12,023 nt of DNA from an uncultured Muribaculaceae bacterium. Its GTDB lineage: Bacteria; Bacteroidota; Bacteroidia; Bacteroidales; Muribaculaceae. Where the stretch lies: positions 24,695-36,717 of the forward strand of contig CAJTUG010000023.1 of NCBI GenBank assembly GCA_910579605.1. The letters are read 5' to 3'. This document shows positions 5,322 through 12,023 of this stretch, piece by piece. Within the stretch, counting starts at the first letter, position 1. Every line of letters begins with the position of its first letter. Position numbers and translations under genes: made by a program. The notes under the pieces were generated by a model that was given only the letters and a program-made list of their open reading frames with translations, ran no database searches and had not been told where the DNA came from.

Positions 5322-6462
5322 AATAGCAATCACAACGATAGCCTACAACAGAGTTAATTCGCTGGAACGGCTTTTAAGATCACTCCTGGACGCAAATTAT
5401 TACGGAGTGCGAACAGATCTCATTATAAGTATTGACAAAAGCAATACAACATCTGTAGAAGAATTTGCCGATGCTTTTGAATGGCCTTTTGGCGAAAAAA
5501 TTGTGAGAAAACATAGCCAAAATTTAGGTCTAAGGAAACATATTCTATCTCAAGGAAAATCTTTAGAAATTTATGATGCCATAGTTGTTCTTGAAGACGA
5601 CGTAGTAGTTTCGCCTGCATTTTTTGGATATACCCTTCAAGCAATAAAAAAATATGAAGACAATCCTGATATTGCAGGAATAAGCCTTTATAGTTTCCCT
5701 CTAAATCCATATACAAATTCCCCTTTTACCCCATTTAAAAACGGGTACGATGCTTTTATGATGAATACCGCCCAATCTTGGGGACAGATTTGGCTTAAAA
5801 AGCAATGGAATGAATTTTATAATTGGTATTTGGAACATACCGATTTCACGCCATCTAACGATGTGCCGCAAAACTTGTTCGCATGGGAAAAGTCATGGTT
5901 GAAATACCATACTCGTTATTGCATTGAAAACAACAAATATTTCGTTTATCCTTATCATTCATTTTCTACAAATTGTGGCGAGGCTGGTGAACACAATAAT
6001 ACCGGTTACAATAATTATCAAACGGAATTACAATATTCAATTAATTCTCAATTGAATTTACCATCCACACCAGACGATGCGGTTTTGTATGATGGCTTCT
6101 TTGAAAATAAGTCTTTATATGATGCACTTAATCTTTCTGAGGAAGAATGCTGTTTAGATTTGAACGCATTTAAAAATACATTTTCATCAAAAAGATATTT
6201 GCTATCACCAAAACCTTATCCATATAAGGTAATCAAGTCTTACGGTTTAAAGTTAAGACCAATAGAATGCAACATACTACAAAATGTTGCAGGAAATGAT
6301 ATTTTCTTATATGATCTAACAGATAAAGCAGAAGCGCCAAAAAGACGATTCCCTACATATATGCTTTTATATAATTACCGCATATTTAGTGCACTCTCTT
6401 TCATAAGGCAGTATAAGCTCAAGAATATTCTCATCGATTTTATAAATCGTATTAAGAATTGA
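5314..6462 (+). CDS. GT-A (family 2-like) glycosyltransferase
   Basis: The 382-residue protein begins with the nucleotide-sugar binding strand AITTIAYNRVNSLERLLRSL (5-24) of GT-A enzymes. It has a DxD-type metal/donor site in VVLEDDVVVSPAFF (91-104; Glu94, Asp95, Asp96) and a downstream SWGQIWLKKQW block (about 154-164) that typically forms the acceptor side. The LEDD-V-SP form is shared by a subgroup of bacterial family 2-like transferases related in fold to GNT-I. There is no membrane helix, so it should act on the cytoplasmic face, adding one sugar to the lipid-linked repeat unit. The C-terminal 120 residues are family-specific and unrecognised. It starts inside the tail of the ATP-grasp remnant and ends 3 nt before the acyltransferase, which suggests tight co-transcription. 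Donor and acceptor sugars cannot be predicted. Confidence 0.87.
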   Translation: MAKIAITTIAYNRVNSLERLLRSLLDANYYGVRTDLIISIDKSNTTSVEEFADAFEWPFGEKIVRKHSQNLGLRKHILSQGKSLEIYDAIVVLEDDVVVSPAFFGYTLQAIKKYEDNPDIAGISLYSFPLNPYTNSPFTPFKNGYDAFMMNTAQSWGQIWLKKQWNEFYNWYLEHTDFTPSNDVPQNLFAWEKSWLKYHTRYCIENNKYFVYPYHSFSTNCGEAGEHNNTGYNNYQTELQYSINSQLNLPSTPDDAVLYDGFFENKSLYDALNLSEEECCLDLNAFKNTFSSKRYLLSPKPYPYKVIKSYGLKLRPIECNILQNVAGNDIFLYDLTDKAEAPKRRFPTYMLLYNYRIFSALSFIRQYKLKNILIDFINRIKN

Positions 6463-6465
6463 TTT

Positions 6466-7461
6466 ATGCCAAATACTAAAATTATACGAAATAATTACAT
6501 TGACATTCTAAGAGCATTAGGATTACTTTTATTAATCATAGCTCATACAAATCCTCCACTTTGGCTAAAAGAACTTAGAACATTTGATGTTCCTTTAATG
6601 GTTTTTATTTCTGCCATTTGTTATAAAACAACTAACTCAAAAATATTACCATATTGCATCAAACGTTTCAAAAGAATTTACATTCCTGTTGTAGTATTTT
6701 TAATAATCTTTTTTCCACTCCTATATTTTTTAGATTCGTATACCGGTAATAAAAACTTTGGCATTCCATCTATAATCGGGTCTTTTTTGCTTTTAAACGG
6801 ACCAAGTATAGGTTATGTCTGGATAATGAGAGTATTTCTTATGATGGCATTTATCATACCTCTCATAAATCCAATAATAAAAAAAACAAATTTCGCACAA
6901 ACTATCTTTATTGTTGCAACCATAATATTTCTACAAGAATATCTCGTAGTATTAATTGAATGCATCTCAATTAAACCATTGCGATTTATTCTTGACCAAT
7001 ATATTCTATATGCTATTGGTTATAGCGCAATAGTTGTAATCGGTCTTAAAATCAAAGAATTCACCACCATTCAGAAAATAACTATTTCATCAATAGCCTT
7101 TATCACTTTAATAGCATATTCATTCATTTCCGGTTTTGATATTTTCCCTTCATTATATAAATATCCTCCTCGCTCTATATATATCCTTTATGGTATTGGC
7201 ATTAGCTCTTTACTTTGGTCTTTTAATCCCTTTTTCAGTGAATTTCGCCAAATTGAAGCTTTTAAATATATTAGTGCCAACTCTATGTGGCTATATCTTT
7301 GGCATATAATTCCGGTTTATCTCATAAATTATGGTATAGTTCCAATTCCTTTTTGGGTCGGAAGGTATCTTTTTGTACTGATAGCAGCAATCTGCTTAAA
7401 CATATTATACCAACGTTTAATCAATTTATTACCCGAAAAGTTGTACTCTTTGATTAAATAG
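6466..7461 (+). CDS. Acyltransferase-3 family membrane O-acyltransferase
   Basis: The 331-residue protein has about 10 hydrophobic helices and the N-terminal signature of acyltransferase family 3 (PF01757): NNYIDILRALGLLLLIIAHT (9-28), in which His27 is the conserved catalytic histidine, followed by FDVPLMVFISAICYK (40-54), matching the family's f..PlFffiSG. A later helix, NSMWLYLWHIIPVYL, fits the family's C-terminal LYLwH..v motif. Such enzymes transfer acyl groups, usually acetyl, to sugar hydroxyls; in a capsule locus the probable role is O-acetylation of the repeat unit. The length is normal and the frame is intact. It is spaced 3 nt from the preceding transferase and 56 nt from the polymerase. 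The gene is very AT-rich: the 60 nt at 6601-6660 contain 15 G or C. Confidence 0.88.
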   Translation: MPNTKIIRNNYIDILRALGLLLLIIAHTNPPLWLKELRTFDVPLMVFISAICYKTTNSKILPYCIKRFKRIYIPVVVFLIIFFPLLYFLDSYTGNKNFGIPSIIGSFLLLNGPSIGYVWIMRVFLMMAFIIPLINPIIKKTNFAQTIFIVATIIFLQEYLVVLIECISIKPLRFILDQYILYAIGYSAIVVIGLKIKEFTTIQKITISSIAFITLIAYSFISGFDIFPSLYKYPPRSIYILYGIGISSLLWSFNPFFSEFRQIEAFKYISANSMWLYLWHIIPVYLINYGIVPIPFWVGRYLFVLIAAICLNILYQRLINLLPEKLYSLIK

Positions 7462-7517
7462 GGAACTATTAGAATATAAAACAAACTCTCTCCAGTCTAT
7501 AAGCAATCAGCAATACC

Positions 7518-8810
7518 ATGCTGTTTATAATCTCAATTTTATTTATTTTTCTGATTTTCTTTACTTATACAAGAAAATTAGATCATACATCAAAATGGTT
7601 CATATTATCTTTCCAGATATTATGGATGTTGATACTTTGTTTTTCAACAACGAGACCATATGGATTATATCTTCCGAGTGACTATACATATTATCTATTG
7701 CTTATAAATGTTTTTTCTTTCTCAATTGGGTTTATATTAAATGGACGGAAAAAATTTATACAACCGGATCTCAGTTTAGCCGAATATGATGTTGTTAAAA
7801 TACTTGACAAAAATATTATAAAAATCTGCATAATAGTCGGCTGTATTATTTCAATATACTATTTCACAATATTTTTGGCCGCAGCAAGCCTTAGCTCCTC
7901 CTTAGGAGACGTGAGAATGGATTTTTATTCGGGTGAACTCTACGGACCATTTTATGATACAATAAATGGTCTATTTTTAAATCCGCTACAAATCATATCC
8001 TATCCATTAGCAGCTTTTGCTGTTTATAAGAAAAAATGGATAGCAATACCATTACTCGTTTTTTTGGTTTGTTATAATTCTCTTGCCGGCGGTAGAATTG
8101 GATATGTCAAAGTTTTCTATTCTTTCATTTTTGCTATAATTTGTATTAAAACACTTACATTCAAGCGATTTTCCGGATTATTAATAGGTGCCTGTATCCT
8201 TTTCATAGGGATTTCGTATGTAACAGCCGAAAGAGGTAAGACAAGCGATAATGTTTCAGAACAAATCGAAGACGGTATGGACGAAACATTAGAACATATT
8301 GCAACATATACTTGCGGAGCAACGGTTGCATTTGATTATGCTTTGGAGGACAATTATCTGGAACAAGTTGGAGGATATTCTTATGGAGGACTTACGGCAA
8401 CCAGTTTATTACATTTAACCTATATCGTTTCAAACAAATTAGGTTTTCCATTTGAGCAACCTATCATACGGCTCGCTCCAATAAAACAAGATAAGTGGAT
8501 TAAGGTAAGCCAAAGCAGAAGTTTCAATGCTTTATATACCGCAGTCTTATTCTTTTATCTTGATTTTGGCATTGCTGGTGTTATTTTTATACCATTTTTA
8601 TTAGGTCTATTAGTAAGATTTATTATCAATCAATTCCTTAAGTATCCTAATATATGGATGCTTACAATTGTAAACTATATATTTATTCTCACATTAACCT
8701 CTACTACAGATTTCAGCTTAAGAGATTTTAGTTCATTGGTTGTGCTCGTAATTTTATATATCATCGGAACTAAACATAGAAAAAGACAACATCTGATAAT
8801 AAACTACTGA
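7518..8810 (+). CDS. wzy: Wzy-like repeat-unit polymerase
   Basis: The 430-residue protein is polytopic, with about 11-12 hydrophobic helices and one long hydrophilic stretch at about residues 236-333 (from TAERGKTSDN to KVSQSRS). This is the usual layout of O-antigen/capsule polymerases: many helices around a large periplasmic loop in the second half, then closing helices (NALYTAVLFFYLDFGIAGVI). A central PLLVFLVCYNSLAGGRIGYV segment also fits the oligosaccharide repeat-unit polymerase family. Wzy proteins vary greatly in sequence, so the call depends on topology plus context: the locus has a Wzx flippase and otherwise no polymerase. It should join flipped repeat units at the periplasmic face of the inner membrane. 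The start ATG at 7518 is the first in a frame whose upstream 56 nt are non-coding. Confidence 0.8.
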   Translation: MLFIISILFIFLIFFTYTRKLDHTSKWFILSFQILWMLILCFSTTRPYGLYLPSDYTYYLLLINVFSFSIGFILNGRKKFIQPDLSLAEYDVVKILDKNIIKICIIVGCIISIYYFTIFLAAASLSSSLGDVRMDFYSGELYGPFYDTINGLFLNPLQIISYPLAAFAVYKKKWIAIPLLVFLVCYNSLAGGRIGYVKVFYSFIFAIICIKTLTFKRFSGLLIGACILFIGISYVTAERGKTSDNVSEQIEDGMDETLEHIATYTCGATVAFDYALEDNYLEQVGGYSYGGLTATSLLHLTYIVSNKLGFPFEQPIIRLAPIKQDKWIKVSQSRSFNALYTAVLFFYLDFGIAGVIFIPFLLGLLVRFIINQFLKYPNIWMLTIVNYIFILTLTSTTDFSLRDFSSLVVLVILYIIGTKHRKRQHLIINY

Positions 8811-8844
8811 AAAACAGTTAATTAATTTCTATTTTAAGATTCCT

Positions 8845-10122
8845 ATGCGAATTTTAATTATTTCTTCTAATCCTATATCGACTACCGATAACAACGGTAA
8901 AACATTGAGGTCATTCTTCAGACAATTCCCTAAAGAAGATTTAGCGACTCTCTATTTTCACCCAAATCTCAAACCCGATTTTGATACCTGCAGCAATCTC
9001 TACAGGATAAACGAAATTAATATCTTAAAAAGTATCTTCAACTTATCATTCACAGCAAAAAATACTGCACCTAAGCAAGATGATTTCCAAATCGTTGGCA
9101 AAGGATCAAATTCTTCGCTTTTTAGCCATTGCAAGAATCTACTTAAGCATTTGCCGGCATTCCGCGAGGCCTTGTGGAAATTGAACACTTGGGATACCGA
9201 TGAATTAAACCAATGGATAAGTGATTTCAAACCCGATATTGTATTTGCTATGCTCGGCGATTCTATTTTCGCTCATAAAATGGCTCTCAAAATATCAAAA
9301 CGCTACTCTATCCCATTGGCTGTATATTTTACCGACGACTATATCCTCAACGATTATTCTTCCAATTTCATTGAGAAACGCCATATAGCTAAGCTTCGTA
9401 AAATATATTCGCACACAGTGAATAACGCACATCTCCTGTATGCTATTGGCGATAAAATGGCTGCTGCCTACAGCAATTATTTCGGGAAAAAGTTTGGAGT
9501 ACTAATAAACTGCATTGATTTCTCGAAACAAGTCGCCCTTGAACCACTGAAAATAAGTCAAGACCACGACATTATAATATCATATTTGGGAGGTTTACAC
9601 TATAACCGTTGGAAATCTATCTGCCGAGTGGGAAGGGCATTTAGAACTCGTAAAGACATACACATCCGAGTATTTTCCGGCCAGCAACCAGACGACCATA
9701 TTATGGAAAATTTCCATAATTCGGGGGTTGAGTTTTGTGGGTCCCTGACAGAACAAGAAGTAGGCAGAGAAATAGCAAAATCACATTTCTTGATTCATGC
9801 AGAAAGTTTCAGTCCTCAAGACAAAGCGTTTACCCAATATTCTGTATCTACCAAAATACCAGAATATATGAGCAGTAACCGCCAGATCATATGTATTGGC
9901 CCTTCAGACATAGCATCAGTAGAATTATTGGAGCAAAACGGTTTCGGCATTTTGATAAACGAAAAGGATACAGACGAAGAAATTTCTAATAAAATCATCA
10001 AAGCTATTGAAAACTACGATAGTTTTGATTTCAAGAGACAATATGATTTTGCATTGTCTAAATTTGACAAAACAGCAATCGCAGCCAACTTGAAGAAGGA
10101 TTTTAGTTCTCTATTAGATTAA
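8845..10122 (+). CDS. GT-B glycosyltransferase (family 4-like)
   Basis: The 425-residue protein has the two-lobed layout of GT-B transferases. The N-terminal lobe starts with MRILIISSNPIS, then an NGKTLRSFF stretch like the acceptor-site loop of family 4 enzymes. The C-terminal lobe starts near residue 242 (IIISYLGGLHYNRWKSICRV). The donor-site block is STKIPEYMSSNRQIICIGP (335-353), where Glu340 occupies the position of the conserved glutamate that contacts the nucleotide sugar. No membrane segment is visible. It probably transfers one sugar from a nucleotide donor to the growing repeat unit on the cytoplasmic side. It lies 34 nt after wzy and 10 nt before the next transferase. The sugar specificity is not readable, and divergence from well-known family 4 enzymes makes the exact family less certain. 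Confidence 0.84.
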   Translation: MRILIISSNPISTTDNNGKTLRSFFRQFPKEDLATLYFHPNLKPDFDTCSNLYRINEINILKSIFNLSFTAKNTAPKQDDFQIVGKGSNSSLFSHCKNLLKHLPAFREALWKLNTWDTDELNQWISDFKPDIVFAMLGDSIFAHKMALKISKRYSIPLAVYFTDDYILNDYSSNFIEKRHIAKLRKIYSHTVNNAHLLYAIGDKMAAAYSNYFGKKFGVLINCIDFSKQVALEPLKISQDHDIIISYLGGLHYNRWKSICRVGRAFRTRKDIHIRVFSGQQPDDHIMENFHNSGVEFCGSLTEQEVGREIAKSHFLIHAESFSPQDKAFTQYSVSTKIPEYMSSNRQIICIGPSDIASVELLEQNGFGILINEKDTDEEISNKIIKAIENYDSFDFKRQYDFALSKFDKTAIAANLKKDFSSLLD

Positions 10123-10132
10123 TTTTTCTGAA

Positions 10133-11380
10133 ATGAGAGTAACAATATTAAGCGGACTTTTCCCAGCAGAAATAGAACAGGAAATTGTAAAGAATTCAAA
10201 AGGGCCTATACAGAATGCCGCCAACAATCTACAATACAGCATTATAGAAGGCCTATCACATTGGTGTTCAGAAATCAAGGTCTTAAATTTTCCTTTTGTT
10301 GGAGAATACCCGTTATCTTTCAAAAAACCATGGGTAAGTGAATCTCATTTCACCGAAGAAAAAGAATCCGAACAGGAAAAATGTCTCATTGAGTGTTTCT
10401 CAGCTAAAACACCGACATTGCTGATTTACAAACACCTATCTATAGAAAATTTAGCATATAATTCGTTGAAAAACATATTAAATGAAAACAACGGAAACAA
10501 TACTGTAATTATCTATTCCATATATCCTCCTTTCTTAAAAGCATGCAAACGCCTTAAAAGAGAAGGTCATAAATTCAACGTTCTGGTTATAGCTCCAGAT
10601 TTACCCCAATTCATGGGAGAATCCCGTTGGAAATTAAGACGGGAATACATGAAACATACCGAAAAAAACAGAGAAAAATCTCTTGCCGAACTTCTCTCCG
10701 CTACAGTTGACGGTTACGCAATAATAACAGAGGCCATGCGCCACAAATTGCCTATCAAGAATCTGCCATGGACAATTTTAGAAGGCATAGCCCGACAACA
10801 TAATCGCCCAGCGCGAAAACAAAAAAAAGATTCTGCTTTCAGAATATTATATTCTGGCACTTTAGATCCAAAATATGGAATCCTGCTTTTGCTGGATGCC
10901 TTTGCCAAAACAAATAATCCAGACTACAGATTACTTATCTGTGGAGAAGGTGCGGTAAAAAATCAAATTCTCGAATGCAAAGACAAGAGAGTCGTATATT
11001 TAGGACAATTACCCCACGATGATATTCTGAGATTACAAACCGAAGCCGATCTACTTGTCAATCCTCGCACATCGCAAGGTGAATATACAAAGTATTCTTT
11101 CCCCTCAAAAACATTGGAATATCTGTCTTCGGGGACCCCAGCTTTGATGTTCAACCTCCCGGGAATACCCGATGAATACAAGCCTTTCTATTATTCTCCA
11201 ATTGAAGAAAACGCCGAAGAATTAGCCACGGAAATCAACCGTATTTTTTCTTTACCTATAGCCGAGCGAGAAAACATGGCACGGAACGCTAAATCTTTCA
11301 TAGAAACCCATAAAAATCCCGAGGCACAAACTAAAAGGATTTTTGAATTAATAAAAAAAATGAATCAATCAAACAAATAA
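10133..11380 (+). CDS. GT-B glycosyltransferase, family 4
   Basis: The 415-residue protein has an N-terminal acceptor lobe and a clear family 4 donor lobe. The linker into the C-terminal lobe reads FRILYSGTLDPKYGILLLLD (about 235-254), followed by YRLLICGEGAVKNQI, VVYLGQLPHDDILRLQTEAD and the donor motif YSFPSKTLEYLSSGTPAL, with Glu329 as the retained catalytic-site glutamate. These are standard glycosyltransferase group 1 signatures. The enzyme should be cytoplasmic and retaining, adding a sugar to the repeat unit. It has no signal peptide or helix. It follows the previous transferase by 10 nt and precedes capE by 12 nt. The gene ends with an A8 run (11353-11360) eight codons before the stop. 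Together with the GT-A enzyme and the other GT-B gene this gives three transferases, fitting a repeat unit of about four sugars if the initiating transferase lies outside the window. Confidence 0.9.
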   Translation: MRVTILSGLFPAEIEQEIVKNSKGPIQNAANNLQYSIIEGLSHWCSEIKVLNFPFVGEYPLSFKKPWVSESHFTEEKESEQEKCLIECFSAKTPTLLIYKHLSIENLAYNSLKNILNENNGNNTVIIYSIYPPFLKACKRLKREGHKFNVLVIAPDLPQFMGESRWKLRREYMKHTEKNREKSLAELLSATVDGYAIITEAMRHKLPIKNLPWTILEGIARQHNRPARKQKKDSAFRILYSGTLDPKYGILLLLDAFAKTNNPDYRLLICGEGAVKNQILECKDKRVVYLGQLPHDDILRLQTEADLLVNPRTSQGEYTKYSFPSKTLEYLSSGTPALMFNLPGIPDEYKPFYYSPIEENAEELATEINRIFSLPIAERENMARNAKSFIETHKNPEAQTKRIFELIKKMNQSNK

Positions 11381-11392
11381 TCTTTCTATATT

Positions 11393-12023
11393 ATGTCGAT
11401 TTTTAAAGATAAAACTTTGCTTATTACCGGAGGTACCGGATCTTTCGGTAATGCCGTATTGAGACGTTTCCTCGATACCGATATCAAGGAAATACGTATT
11501 TTCTCGCGTGACGAAAAGAAACAGGACGACATGCGCCACGAATACCAGGTGCGCTATCCCGAGGTGGCCCACAAAATCAAGTTCTACATCGGCGACGTCC
11601 GCAACCTGCAGTCGTGCAAGAATGCCATGCCCGGGGTGGACTATATTTTCCATGCAGCCGCCCTCAAACAAGTGCCGTCGTGCGAATTCTTCCCCATGGA
11701 AGCGGTGAAGACCAACGTGATAGGCACGGACAACGTCCTGACCGCCGCCATAGAAGCCGGCGTGGAAGCCGTAATCTGCCTCTCTACCGACAAGGCCGCA
11801 TACCCCATCAACGCCATGGGCATCACCAAGGCCATAGAAGAGAAAGTGGCCGTGGCAAAGAGCCGCTATTCCGCCAAGACCAAAATATGCTGCACCCGCT
11901 ACGGCAACGTGATGTGTTCGCGCGGTTCGGTTATCCCCTTGTGGATTGAGCAGATCCGCTCGGGCAATCCCATTACCCTCACCGAACCGTCCATGACGCG
12001 TTTTATCATGAGCCTCGACGAGG
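11393..12023 (+). CDS. capE: CapE-like UDP-N-acetylglucosamine 4,6-dehydratase (partial, 5' end)
   Basis: The first 210 residues of an extended short-chain dehydrogenase are present; the family has about 340. The NAD(P)-binding glycine motif is ITGGTGSFGNAV (11-22), followed by IRIFSRDEKKQDDMR (34-48), which is characteristic of polysaccharide dehydratases. FHAAALKQVPSCEFFP (86-101) is near-diagnostic for CapE/WbjB. The active-site block is STDKAAYPINAMGITK (131-146): Thr-Asp-Lys at 132-134, and Met142-x-x-x-Lys146 where most relatives have Tyr-x-x-x-Lys. CapE of Staphylococcus aureus shares this Met form. CapE makes the 4-keto-6-deoxy intermediate from UDP-GlcNAc with epimerisation at C5, the first step toward UDP-N-acetylfucosamine. 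CapF- and CapG-like genes would be expected to the right. The base composition is much higher in GC than that of the preceding genes: 31 of 60 nt at 11641-11700. Confidence 0.93.
   Translation, partial: MSIFKDKTLLITGGTGSFGNAVLRRFLDTDIKEIRIFSRDEKKQDDMRHEYQVRYPEVAHKIKFYIGDVRNLQSCKNAMPGVDYIFHAAALKQVPSCEFFPMEAVKTNVIGTDNVLTAAIEAGVEAVICLSTDKAAYPINAMGITKAIEEKVAVAKSRYSAKTKICCTRYGNVMCSRGSVIPLWIEQIRSGNPITLTEPSMTRFIMSLDE

Noticed and set aside
5423..5716. Minus-strand frame of 97 codons inside the GT-A transferase gene.
   Set aside because: It is antisense to a clear glycosyltransferase, has no recognisable motif and lacks a promoter; it is a shadow of the real gene.
11614..11949. Plus-strand frame of 111 codons inside capE, rich in Arg, Gly and His.
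   Set aside because: It is an alternative frame of the GC-rich capE gene, whose protein motifs are intact throughout.
1..12023. Searched for CRISPR arrays, insertion sequences, tRNA or rRNA genes and long tandem repeats.
   Set aside because: None was seen: no regularly spaced repeats, no transposase motifs, and no cloverleaf or ribosomal RNA-like stretch on either strand.

Overview
The window comes from a Bacteroidales genome; the family cannot be fixed from sequence alone. The evidence is two good matches to the Bacteroidetes sigma-70 promoter (TTG about -33, TAnnTTTG at -7), a GYF_2/CD225 protein and a DUF1460 amidase typical of the order, weak Shine-Dalgarno signals, and a capsule locus that opens with a NusG-like (UpxY-type) regulator.

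Positions 1-1869 look like ordinary chromosome: the tail of an unrecognised gene, a GYF_2-CD225 membrane protein with its own promoter and terminator, then on the minus strand a two-gene unit of a 51-residue Pmp3/YqaE-like membrane peptide and a secreted DUF1460 peptidoglycan amidase-like enzyme. The plus- and minus-strand genes converge and overlap by 7 bp. The plus-strand terminator hairpin lies inside the amidase coding sequence.

From a strong promoter at 2077-2108 to the right edge everything reads on the plus strand and appears to be one capsule/O-polysaccharide operon: regulator (2153-3674), Wzx flippase, a wrecked ATP-grasp polysaccharide gene, a GT-A glycosyltransferase, an acyltransferase-3 O-acyltransferase, a Wzy polymerase, two GT-B glycosyltransferases, and a CapE-type UDP-GlcNAc 4,6-dehydratase cut by the window edge. 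Together they describe Wzx/Wzy-dependent synthesis: CapE starts a deoxy-amino sugar nucleotide, the glycosyltransferases build a lipid-linked repeat unit, the acyltransferase decorates it, Wzx flips it and Wzy polymerises it. The block from about 3.8 to 11.4 kb is much more AT-rich than its flanks, as expected for exchangeable capsule cassettes.

The most unusual item is the regulator. Its C-terminal half is a NusG/UpxY-like NGN-KOW protein, but it is fused to about 220 residues that resemble a tyrosine recombinase with lost catalytic residues. The recombinase-like part appears to continue upstream in another reading frame (2153-2422), so the gene carries an apparent +1 frameshift or was decayed or mis-sequenced there. 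The second clear anomaly is the ATP-grasp remnant at 5044-5321, where the beginning and end of the protein survive and the middle is gone.
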